From the NCBI GenBank assembly GCA_014190515.1, contig BJGN01000018.1, positions 1 to 36,004 of the forward strand: DNA of 36,004 nt, given 5' to 3'. The stretch's first letter is position 1. Each line of letters begins with the position of its first letter. Below the pieces are notes generated by a model, which did not search any database, was not told the origin of the DNA, and saw nothing but the letters and a program-made list of their open reading frames with translations. The position numbers and the translations under genes are program-made. Of the stretch, positions 1-7,140 are shown in pieces. This stretch comes from Bacteroidota bacterium. Lineage in GTDB: Bacteria; Bacteroidota; Bacteroidia; Chitinophagales; Saprospiraceae.

Positions 1-176
1 GAGATGGATCTAATCCTGTTTTCGTTGACAAAGTAGCTGAACTGAATGTTCACAAAACAATGGATAGAATTAGAAGCGAAAGTAGTCTGATTGCAGAATA
101 TGAAAAAGAAGGCAAAATTAAAATTGTTGGGGGGATGTACTCTGTTGAAACAGGGGGTGTCACCTTTTTCTCTTAA
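1..176 (+). CDS. beta-carbonic anhydrase-like protein, C-terminal fragment
   Basis: An open frame (frame 3, cut by the window edge) runs to a TAA at 174-176 and encodes the last 57 residues of a protein. It includes VAELNVHKTMDRIR and GKIKIVGGMYSVETG. This matches the end of beta-class carbonic anhydrases, where a helix of the form VAEANV..T...IR is followed by a strand of the form KI.GG.Y...TG.V. The family interconverts CO2 and bicarbonate in the cytoplasm using a Cys2His zinc site. Those zinc ligands lie upstream of the window and cannot be checked. A terminator follows 14 bases after the stop, so this is the last gene of its transcript. Confidence 0.75.
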   Translation, partial: DGSNPVFVDKVAELNVHKTMDRIRSESSLIAEYEKEGKIKIVGGMYSVETGGVTFFS

Positions 177-190
177 ATAAATATAAATAG

Positions 191-222
191 GAGGCTGTCT
201 GAAAAGATAGCCTCTTTTTTTT
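191..222 (+). terminator. Rho-independent terminator of the carbonic anhydrase-like gene
   Basis: The arms GAGGCTgTCT and AGAtAGCCTC form a 10-bp stem with one G-T wobble, closed by a GAAA tetraloop and followed by eight T residues. It starts 14 bases after the stop codon at 176. Confidence 0.9.
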
Positions 223-251
223 AGGTTTCAATATAAATTTACCCCTTTCAC

Positions 252-490
252 CTGGTTTTGAATCACGGATTTTAAGGATTATTGGATTTCACGGATTGTA
301 GAGAACGTCTTCGTTTTGGGTATAATGGTTATTTGTAGAAGATTACTTTTCACCCTTCTTTTCGCCGATGCGTAACGCATCGGCGAGAGGCCTGGCAAAG
401 GAAACAACATATAATAATCTTCCCACACAAACCAACGACGTTATAGTTAATCCTATAAATCCTGTAAATCCTGATTCAAACAACTGGCTG
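252..490. repeat. imperfect long inverted-repeat element (MITE/REP-like) with central palindrome
   Basis: The gene-free stretch 223-610 is mostly one folded structure. The left arm (about 252-358) and right arm (about 390-490) are imperfect reverse complements: the GAATCA(C)GGATTT block at 260-273 pairs with 463-476, and the AACGTC and GAAGATTA blocks of the left arm are matched in the right arm in the same order. At the centre, 363-385 is a perfect 11-1-11 palindrome (CGCCGATGCGT / ACGCATCGGCG), much richer in GC than its flanks. No reading frame with coding character is present. The shape fits a non-autonomous mobile element or a structured intergenic repeat. Copy number cannot be seen from one window, and I could not delimit a target-site duplication. 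Confidence 0.65.
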
Positions 491-558
491 CAGCACCCGT
501 AATTTCCAACGGAGATAAGGGGAGTTGCTCGTTTTTAGGGAATGTTTCCTGTAAATAA

Positions 559-582
559 TTTTGAATCACGGATTTTAAGGAT
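559..582 (+). repeat. second copy of the left end of the inverted-repeat element
   Basis: These 24 bases are identical to 256-279 (TTTTGAATCACGG... ending in AAGGAT), in the same orientation. The similarity stops on both sides, so this is a solo fragment or a nested remnant of the element at 252-490. It lies 28 bases before the end of the SMP-30 gene, which reads towards it. Confidence 0.8.
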
Positions 583-610
583 GATAGTGTTCAATTATTG
601 AAGGTATAAT

Positions 611-1594
611 TTATTTAAGTATTACTCTCATAATATAATCATCGCAGGTTAGGAAAAGCACCGAATAATCTTTATTGAAGGCGCAATTAGAGGTTGCTTC
701 GCCGGTCAATATTCTTCCCAGGACTTTAGCTTCAGGACTAAAAATCCACAATCCACCTGGCCCGGTTGCCCAAACAATACCTTGTGGATCAACTTTCAAT
801 CCATCGGGGGCACCTTTCCCTTCGTTTTCACCGGGAACAAAGAAAATACGTTCATTCAGCACATTTCCCATTTCATCTAAGGAAAAAGCATGCCAGCTTG
901 CCGGAAATTCAGAATTTGAAACATACATGATTTTTTCATCTGGCGAAAAGGCAATGCCATTTGGTCTGGCCAATTTATCAGTAATTAACTTGATATCCCC
1001 TTGGGGGCTACATCTAAAAACCCCCTGAAAAGGTAATTCTTTTGTAGGGTCATCCGAATTTCCCACTAATCCATAAGGAGGATCTGTAAAAAACAAATTT
1101 CCCTTCGAATCATAAACGGCGTCATTAGGACTATTAAATTTTTTACCCAAATACTGCCCGGCGATAGATTCAAAAACAGCTGAAGGTTCCTTTAATGGAG
1201 CTGACATCCTGGCCATTCTACGATCACCATGCTGACACATAACTAACTGACCTTTAGGGTCCAGAATGAGTGCGTTAGAACCAGGTTCGCCACCTCGGGG
1301 TATTGTTCCAGTGTACCCTGATGGCTTTAAATATAGACGAACTCCCTCTTTTTCATTCCATTTAAAAATACTATTTTGGGGTATATCCGAAAATAGCCAG
1401 TAGTCCCCGTCTTCAATGTAAAGAGGTCCTTCTGTCCAGATAAACCCATTTGAAAGCACTTCAATAACGGCATTGGGTGCTATTAGACTGTTCATTTTGG
1501 GATCTAATCTCTCAATCGATCCTGTAGTTGGATACGTTCCTTGTGCCATTGCATTAAAACTTAATAATAAAATGAAAATGGGTAAAAAAGGCAT
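611..1594 (-). CDS. exported SMP-30/gluconolactonase/LRE family protein
   Basis: A 327-residue six-bladed beta-propeller of the SMP-30/gluconolactonase family, whose members hydrolyse sugar lactones or related esters with one divalent metal. Residues 1-18 are a signal peptide ending AMA-Q, so the enzyme acts in the periplasm or outside. The expected metal ligands are present: E55 (WTEGP), N157 in NSPND, N212 in RPNGIAF and D264 in APDGLKVD. The ATG shares one base with the stop of the upstream cyanophycinase-like gene (TAATG), so translation is probably coupled. It is the last gene of a three-gene exported-enzyme operon, which suggests joint breakdown of a sugar-derived compound; the substrate cannot be named. 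No hairpin terminator is evident; the repeat-rich intergenic region follows. Confidence 0.85.
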   Translation of the reverse strand: MPFLPIFILLLSFNAMAQGTYPTTGSIERLDPKMNSLIAPNAVIEVLSNGFIWTEGPLYIEDGDYWLFSDIPQNSIFKWNEKEGVRLYLKPSGYTGTIPRGGEPGSNALILDPKGQLVMCQHGDRRMARMSAPLKEPSAVFESIAGQYLGKKFNSPNDAVYDSKGNLFFTDPPYGLVGNSDDPTKELPFQGVFRCSPQGDIKLITDKLARPNGIAFSPDEKIMYVSNSEFPASWHAFSLDEMGNVLNERIFFVPGENEGKGAPDGLKVDPQGIVWATGPGGLWIFSPEAKVLGRILTGEATSNCAFNKDYSVLFLTCDDYIMRVILK

Positions 1595-2442
1595 TATTTA
1601 ACAATGTTTCTGGCCATTAAATCAAACTTTTGTCCCTTGGATAACATAATAAATGGTTTATATATTTTCCCATATTTTTTCACCTGCAGTGCCCAATCCA
1701 AAGGATCATAAACTAAAACGTATGACGGACCCCAAACCCTGAATTGATTATTTGAAACAATAATAGCCGTTTGCTCGTCCATGGCAATGCCCAATAAATG
1801 AGGATAAGAATCCAGCACAGGAATTAAATCAAACTGCCTGTTTCTCTTTAACACATGCTGATCTAAGACAGTACCCGGCAGCAAATCTAAAGCAGGTGGA
1901 TAGGGAATATTTATATTGGGAAACGCACGGGCATCCCCACCAATTAAAAGCGTCCCCATGATGGTTGCCCCAGCAGAAGATCCCATGATTACGCCTCCTC
2001 TATCAAGTAAACGTTTTAATTCGTCGTGAACTTTCGTTCCTAAGAAAGCATCAGCAATTCTTGATTGGTCTCCACCAGTAAAGTATATAGCTGACGCCTG
2101 CTGAATTTTATGCACATTTTCAGGAAGATTTGCTTCTGATTTATCTCTGGTATGAACCACTTTAATCGAAGAAAATCCAAGTTTTTCAAATCTGTCTTTA
2201 AATTTATTTTCAGCGATATCCTCATCACTCATCGCGGTTGGAATAATGACCATCTGCTTATCTTTCCCCCCGGCAAGCTGACCAAAGATATGATAAAGAG
2301 AATCGGCCATACTTCCACCACCCACAATAATAAGTTTACCCTGTTGGGTGCTATCTGATTGAGAAAAACCCAATGAGACGGCACACAACAAAGGAAAAAC
2401 CAGAATAGAAATCCTGTTAATCAACGGAAAAAACCTATTCAC
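1594..2442 (-). CDS. cyanophycinase-like peptidase (family S51), exported
   Basis: 282 residues with an N-terminal signal peptide (about 1-28, ending LGFSQ). The S51 fold is recognisable: G40-GGS near the first strand, FTGGDQSR at 121-128, the nucleophile elbow GSSAGA at 154-159 (S156 as catalytic serine), DQH at 194-196 and GIAMDEQTA at 218-226. The family contains cyanophycinase, dipeptidase E and isoaspartyl dipeptidases. The FTGGDQ plus DEQTA pattern is nearest the cyanophycinase branch, but substrate is not provable. The start is GTG: an in-frame stop sits directly upstream and no ATG occurs before residue 46, beyond the signal peptide. The start overlaps the upstream stop by 8 bases (GTGAATAG) and the stop overlaps the next ATG, so the gene is embedded in a coupled operon. 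Confidence 0.85.
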   Translation of the reverse strand: MNRFFPLINRISILVFPLLCAVSLGFSQSDSTQQGKLIIVGGGSMADSLYHIFGQLAGGKDKQMVIIPTAMSDEDIAENKFKDRFEKLGFSSIKVVHTRDKSEANLPENVHKIQQASAIYFTGGDQSRIADAFLGTKVHDELKRLLDRGGVIMGSSAGATIMGTLLIGGDARAFPNINIPYPPALDLLPGTVLDQHVLKRNRQFDLIPVLDSYPHLLGIAMDEQTAIIVSNNQFRVWGPSYVLVYDPLDWALQVKKYGKIYKPFIMLSKGQKFDLMARNIVK

Positions 2443-3406
2443 TTACAATCATTTTCTTTGCGTGAGATACACATTTCACTACTTCTTTAATTGCATCCGA
2501 ACCTTCAGGAATAGCATACTCGAGTTCCACAGAAACTGGAAATTTCATTTTTTTATCTTTCATCAACTTAAAAATTTCCTTCATTGGAGTATCACCTGTT
2601 CCCCATGGTAAATTTCCTGCACCATGTTCAGGCGTGGTTCTATCCTTTAAATGCATGCTACTTATGCGCTTATGATTTTTTTCAATAAAAGCGAGAAGGG
2701 CTGGTATGGTGTTTTTACCTCCGGCGGCTAAATAATGACCTGCATCAAAATTGATAGAGTTATTTGGAGATTGGCTAAGGGCAACATCCCATAAAACATC
2801 TGTAGCCTGGGTATGATTATGATAACCTACCAACATTTTGTGTTTTTCGCCCAGTGCACCTAATCTTTTTGATTGCATTGGATCGTTTGGCAATTCCAGG
2901 GTAACTGATTTTGCACCCAAAACCTTTGCCACACGCATACCGTAAGAAACCTCCTCATCGGTATTATTTGGACCAAAGGCATTAGGTTTAAAGGCATAAA
3001 TTTTGATACCTGCAGCATCAAACTTTTTCCTAACCTCAATAAATTTATCCATCGAAACAGTTGCTCTCCAATCGGCTACTTGCTTATTATAGGTAGCAAC
3101 TTGCGCTTTCTGCAAATCGGTCATAGGCTGACGTGGACCACTCCTCCATGAAAAATCAGCCTTTGGCTTCCCTGCGTATTCTTCCACAGCATCACCCATC
3201 AACTCAATGGCACTGATGCCCGAAGCCAGGCAAAATTCAATTAATTTATCTATATCATGTGGCATGCTCCGGTAAGAGTAGGTAATTACACCAATCTGAA
3301 TGCCCTCAAATTTTGAGTCTGGCTTTATGGAAACAGATTGTGCCTGCAGAGAAAGAGTGAATAAACAAGCGATGGTGCTTATACACATTTTTAAATTTAG
3401 AGTCAT
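2435..3406 (-). CDS. exported sugar phosphate isomerase/epimerase-like TIM-barrel protein
   Basis: 323 residues of the AP-endonuclease-2 / xylose-isomerase-like TIM-barrel family, with a signal peptide (about 1-23, ...LSLQAQ). Expected metal-site residues are visible: E171 (TLELP), H198 in YHNH, D221 in FDAGH, H252 in MHLKD and E295 in VELE. Members isomerise or epimerise sugars and inositols, or cleave DNA; the exported versions common in Bacteroidota are annotated as sugar isomerases/epimerases without a known substrate. It is the first gene of the operon that continues into the S51 peptidase (8-base overlap) and the SMP-30 protein. I found no convincing -7 motif in the 93 bases upstream. 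Confidence 0.82.
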   Translation of the reverse strand: MTLNLKMCISTIACLFTLSLQAQSVSIKPDSKFEGIQIGVITYSYRSMPHDIDKLIEFCLASGISAIELMGDAVEEYAGKPKADFSWRSGPRQPMTDLQKAQVATYNKQVADWRATVSMDKFIEVRKKFDAAGIKIYAFKPNAFGPNNTDEEVSYGMRVAKVLGAKSVTLELPNDPMQSKRLGALGEKHKMLVGYHNHTQATDVLWDVALSQSPNNSINFDAGHYLAAGGKNTIPALLAFIEKNHKRISSMHLKDRTTPEHGAGNLPWGTGDTPMKEIFKLMKDKKMKFPVSVELEYAIPEGSDAIKEVVKCVSHAKKMIVSE

Positions 3407-3499
3407 AGTAGGTTGCTTTTCATTAAAAGTAATGAAAATAACAACTAAATACTATACCCACAACATTTTTATAAAAATCAGCCTTTAAAAATATTGACA

Positions 3500-5053
3500 T
3501 TAAAACCCCAGAATACCTCCGAGACCGCCAGATGACGATTTTCTTCTTGTTGTTTTCGCTCCTAAAATGCCTAAAATTCCCCTGGTTACTTCTTTTAAAA
3601 TGACCTGAGTTGTTTTGCTCTCTAAAATTTTTTCAAAATCGGATTTCTCCGCTTTTTTAGGAGGCGAGACTTTAGACGCTTCTTCTTCAACTGGATCTGT
3701 TTGTTTAATTTTTGCCGACAGCATTTCAAAAGCGGATTCTCTATCCACCTCCTCATTATATTTTTGAGCCAGTTTTGACGCTTTAACGTTAGCATCCAGT
3801 TCTTCTTTGGTAATAACATCCATTCGGGTTCTTGGCGCAATCATCATGGAATGGGCCAACGGCGTAGGAATACCTTTTTCGTTTAACACGGTAATAATGG
3901 CTTCACCAATACCTAGCTGAGTAAGTAATTCATCTGTTTTGTAATAGATTGATTCCGGGTAATTCTCAGCCGTTTTCTTGATTCCTATTCTATCTTTAGG
4001 AGTAAACGCACGCAAAGCGTGTTGAATTTTCATGCCCAGCTGGCTTAATATAGCATCGGGAACATCGGTTGGATTCTGTGTACAAAAGAAAACGCCAACC
4101 CCTTTGGAACGAATCAGTTTAATAATAGACTCCAACTGATCTAATAAAGCGTCAGAAGCCTCATTAAAAATAAGGTGAGCCTCATCAATAAAAAGGACTA
4201 GTTCAGGATTTTCCTTATCGCCTTTTTCAGGAAATTTCTCATAAATTTCAGCCAAAAGACAAAGCATAAAAGTAGAGAACAATTTTGGTTTAGATTGGAT
4301 ATCTGACAGTCTTAATACATACACCTTACCTCTTCCATTTTCGTCCAGGTCCACCAGGTCATCTACATCGAAACTCCTCTCACCGAAGAATACTTCAGCG
4401 CCTTGTTCTTCTATTTCAAGTAATTTTCTCATAACGGTACCCACCGTTGCCGAGCTAATCAGACCATAGGCATTTTCAACTTCGGCCTTTGCTTCATTAG
4501 AAACATACTGCAATGCCTTCCTAAAGTCTTTGATATCTAGTAGAGGTAAATTTTTGTCATCACAAAACTTAAAGACAAGCGCAATGAGGCCACCCTGGGT
4601 TTCGTTTAAATCCAATATTTTTGATAGTAAAACTGGTCCAAACTCTGAAATAGTTGCGCGGAGTCTGACCCCATTTTCCTTACTTATCGTTAGAAACTCG
4701 GTGGTAATCTGTGTTGGCGACCAATCTATTCCTGTTTTATCTGCACGCTCTTTTATTTTAGGATTTTCTGTACCTTTTTGGGAAATGCCACTTAAATCGC
4801 CCTTAATATCCATTAATAAACAAGAAACACCATTAGACGCTAAAGATTCAGCCAGCGCCTGCAAAGTTTTGGTTTTTCCAGTTCCCGTTGCACCAGCAAT
4901 GAGGCCATGTCTGTTAAACATTCTTAAAGGAGCGTTAATGTGCAAACCTTTCACTGGTTGCCCATCGACCATGGCACCACCAAGGGTTATATAATCATCT
5001 GAAAATGTATAACCATCCAGAATATGCTGTGTGAAATTTGAAATATCGGCCAT
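3500..5053 (-). CDS. HerA-like ATPase, DUF853 (YjgR) family
   Basis: 517 residues. Walker A is GATGTGKT (54-61), followed by LLMDIKGDLSGIS (79-91) typical of HerA/FtsK-type P-loop proteins, and Walker B with LFIDEAH (287-293). The RSKGVGVFFCTQNPTDVP segment after it is the sensor region shared by the DUF853/YjgR family, whose cellular role is unknown. There is no signal peptide, so it is cytoplasmic. The C-terminal 60 residues are charged and end in a Gly/Ser-rich tail (GGLGGILGF). It starts 27 bases after gatB ends and probably shares its transcript. It lacks a NurA partner here, so a HerA-NurA DNA-end resection role is not supported by context. Confidence 0.9.
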   Translation of the reverse strand: MADISNFTQHILDGYTFSDDYITLGGAMVDGQPVKGLHINAPLRMFNRHGLIAGATGTGKTKTLQALAESLASNGVSCLLMDIKGDLSGISQKGTENPKIKERADKTGIDWSPTQITTEFLTISKENGVRLRATISEFGPVLLSKILDLNETQGGLIALVFKFCDDKNLPLLDIKDFRKALQYVSNEAKAEVENAYGLISSATVGTVMRKLLEIEEQGAEVFFGERSFDVDDLVDLDENGRGKVYVLRLSDIQSKPKLFSTFMLCLLAEIYEKFPEKGDKENPELVLFIDEAHLIFNEASDALLDQLESIIKLIRSKGVGVFFCTQNPTDVPDAILSQLGMKIQHALRAFTPKDRIGIKKTAENYPESIYYKTDELLTQLGIGEAIITVLNEKGIPTPLAHSMMIAPRTRMDVITKEELDANVKASKLAQKYNEEVDRESAFEMLSAKIKQTDPVEEEASKVSPPKKAEKSDFEKILESKTTQVILKEVTRGILGILGAKTTRRKSSSGGLGGILGF

Positions 5054-5080
5054 TTTAAACTGTTTTAACTTTTTTAAAAA

Positions 5081-6529
5081 TCATTTTTTATTCTGCAAGG
5101 AGATTAAAATATCCATAGCTTCCTTAGGATTTGACTTTCCACCCGTTTTTTTCATTAATTCCCCCATAAAAAATCCAGCAAGGCCTTTTTTTCCAGAGGT
5201 GAATTCTGACCATTTCTGAGGATATTCAGCGATAATTTCTTTGAAAATATACTCAATTTTACCCTCCTCTTTTTCTTGTAACCATTGTTGACTTTTAGCC
5301 AAATCTAGCGGATGGAGGGATGGATTTTCCATCCAAAGGGGGAATAATTTCTGATAAGCGATGGAATGACTTAATTTCTCTGACGATATTAATGAAAGAA
5401 ATTGTAAAATTCCTACTTCAGTCAGCGGTGAGTCGGATAATGAAAGTCCTTTTTCGTGAAGGGAAGGAAGTAACTTATTCACTATAAAATTGGTAAGTAA
5501 TTTTTTATCTTCTACCTTTTCCAAAAAACTTTTATAGTAAATAAAGGTATCTTTCAACTCCGAGAGAATCGAAGCCTCTTGAACTGGCAATCCAAGCTCA
5601 TTATGCAGAAAATGGAAGGCTTCCCAGGGAAGAACCGTAATATTTTTTCTTTCAGTATCCAGAAAATCTGCACTTAACTGTATGGGTGGTAAATCAGGTT
5701 CGGGAAAATACCTGTAATCATGGGCATCTTCCTTAGACCTTAATGGAGAGGTAACTCCGGTAGCAGGATCAAAATTAAGGGTTTGTTGAGCGACTGTCCC
5801 CCCTTCCATAACTATTTTTTGCTGTCTTAATTCTTCAAATTCAATGGCCTGTCTGGCAAATTTCATTGAATTCACATTCTTAACCTCGCAGCGGTTATTC
5901 AGAATATCAGTTCCTTTCGGTCTTATAGAAATATTCACATCACAACGAAGGGAGCCCTCCTCCATATTTCCATCGGATATCTCCAGATAGCGAACGAGTT
6001 GTCTGATTCCGCTCATGAAAGCATCTACCTCAGCACCTGAACGCAGATCTGGTTCAGTAACTATTTCAATGAGAGGCATACCCGCTCTATTTAAATCTAT
6101 AAACGATTTTGAATCATGCAGGGTATGTATAGATTTACCCGCATCTTCCTCTATATGAATATGATGAATTCTTATATTTTTCCAGACATCCCCCATTTTT
6201 ATGGGAAGATAACCGCCTACACTAATTGGTTTTTTATCTTGTGTAATCTGATAACCCTTAGGAAGATCTGCGTAAAAATAATTTTTCCTGTCAAAAGTAT
6301 TCATCGCATTGATATCACCATTTAAAGCAAGTCCAAGCCTTGTGGCATATTGGACTTGCTTTTTATTCATAAAGGGTAAAGTACCTGGGTGGCCCAATGA
6401 AATTTCACTTATCTGGGAATTAGGACTGCCCCCAAATTCAGTTTTATCTTTGCAAAAGGCTTTACTTTCCGTGCTTAATTGCACATGGACTTCTAAGCCA
6501 ATAATCGTTTCGAATGCTTCTTGCCCCAT
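5081..6529 (-). CDS. gatB: Asp-tRNA(Asn)/Glu-tRNA(Gln) amidotransferase subunit B
   Basis: 482 residues, normal for GatB. The N-terminus IIGLEVHVQLSTESKAFC, the DLNRAGMPLIEIVTEPDLRS block and the signature RCEVKNVNSMKF are diagnostic. The C-terminal YqeY-like domain ends KGLAGFFMGELMKKTGGKSNP, the GatB tail that contacts tRNA. GatB is the kinase/tRNA-binding subunit of GatCAB, which transamidates Glu-tRNA(Gln) and/or Asp-tRNA(Asn) in organisms lacking the cognate synthetase. gatA and gatC are not in the window, as is common when the subunits are scattered. The gene follows the YfiT-like gene by 39 bases and precedes the DUF853 ATPase by 27. Confidence 0.97.
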   Translation of the reverse strand: MGQEAFETIIGLEVHVQLSTESKAFCKDKTEFGGSPNSQISEISLGHPGTLPFMNKKQVQYATRLGLALNGDINAMNTFDRKNYFYADLPKGYQITQDKKPISVGGYLPIKMGDVWKNIRIHHIHIEEDAGKSIHTLHDSKSFIDLNRAGMPLIEIVTEPDLRSGAEVDAFMSGIRQLVRYLEISDGNMEEGSLRCDVNISIRPKGTDILNNRCEVKNVNSMKFARQAIEFEELRQQKIVMEGGTVAQQTLNFDPATGVTSPLRSKEDAHDYRYFPEPDLPPIQLSADFLDTERKNITVLPWEAFHFLHNELGLPVQEASILSELKDTFIYYKSFLEKVEDKKLLTNFIVNKLLPSLHEKGLSLSDSPLTEVGILQFLSLISSEKLSHSIAYQKLFPLWMENPSLHPLDLAKSQQWLQEKEEGKIEYIFKEIIAEYPQKWSEFTSGKKGLAGFFMGELMKKTGGKSNPKEAMDILISLQNKK

Positions 6530-6546
6530 AATTTTTTCTTACAGGG

Positions 6547-6554
6547 CAAATATA
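6547..6554 (-). promoter_or_regulatory. possible -7 element for gatB
   Basis: On the minus strand this reads TATATTTG, matching the Bacteroidota TAnnTTTG consensus. It ends 18 bases before the gatB ATG, in a 39-base gap. No TTG is found at the expected -33 distance, so this is a weak internal promoter candidate. Confidence 0.3.
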
Positions 6555-6568
6555 AGATTTAACCTATT

Positions 6569-7123
6569 TTATTTATCATTCATTTTGGACAAATGCGCCA
6601 AATGGTGCCTGGAATGCCAAAAATAAAGCGCGGTTGCCCGTTCGATGGTAAAAAGGTATTTCATATCGGGATGAAAAAAGGTTTTTTGCCATTCCTCTGC
6701 TGACAGTTGGGACAACATAAAACTCCATCTGCCATGAACACCTTCAATTATACTGAGAGACCATTCAGCTGGGGCTTTAAGACTATCCGATAAATTACCC
6801 CAACCATCCTGATGATAAGGCTTTATAGTAGGTTCATTTTCTGTTAAGGCCAGTTTAATTCGAAACATAGCCTGCGCATGACTATCGGCGATATGATGAA
6901 CAAGTTGTCTTGCAGACCAACCTCCAGGTCTGTAAGGAGTATCCCATTTTTCTTCTGTCCAACCCGCCACTACCCTATTTAATAAGGCTGGAAATTCTCC
7001 CAGGTAAGCCGTCCATGTTTGCTGGTCTTCCTGGGAAATAGTATCGGGTGGTATAAACTTCCCAACGGGATATTTATAGGCAAATAATTGTTCTTCAGTG
7101 AGGTTAAGTTGCGTATGTTCCAT
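6569..7123 (-). CDS. YfiT/DinB-family putative metal-dependent hydrolase (bacillithiol transferase-like)
   Basis: 184 residues from the chosen ATG; an in-frame ATG 24 bases upstream (7147) would overlap the stop of the upstream TonB gene and add eight residues that YfiT proteins lack. Family marks are strong: YPVGKF near the start, the GGWSARQLVHHIADSH block, LTENEPTIKPY, and WHSRHHLAHL at the end. The His residues of HHIADSH and WHSRHHLAH are the expected metal ligands of the four-helix DinB fold. Bacillus YfiT/BstA is a bacillithiol S-transferase; many Bacteroidota carry homologues, and the thiol partner here is unknown. Cytoplasmic, no signal peptide. Probably co-transcribed with gatB downstream. 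Confidence 0.87.
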   Translation of the reverse strand: MEHTQLNLTEEQLFAYKYPVGKFIPPDTISQEDQQTWTAYLGEFPALLNRVVAGWTEEKWDTPYRPGGWSARQLVHHIADSHAQAMFRIKLALTENEPTIKPYHQDGWGNLSDSLKAPAEWSLSIIEGVHGRWSFMLSQLSAEEWQKTFFHPDMKYLFTIERATALYFWHSRHHLAHLSKMNDK

Positions 7124-7140
7124 GTAAATACTTTTTTTAA

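Noticed and set aside
4530-4994. 154-codon plus-strand frame inside the DUF853 ATPase gene
   Set aside because: Antisense shadow of a conserved P-loop gene; no protein-like features.
3500-5053. HerA-NurA type DNA-processing or phage-defence module
   Set aside because: The ATPase belongs to the DUF853/YjgR branch and has no NurA, SIR2 or nuclease neighbour; gatB and housekeeping genes surround it.
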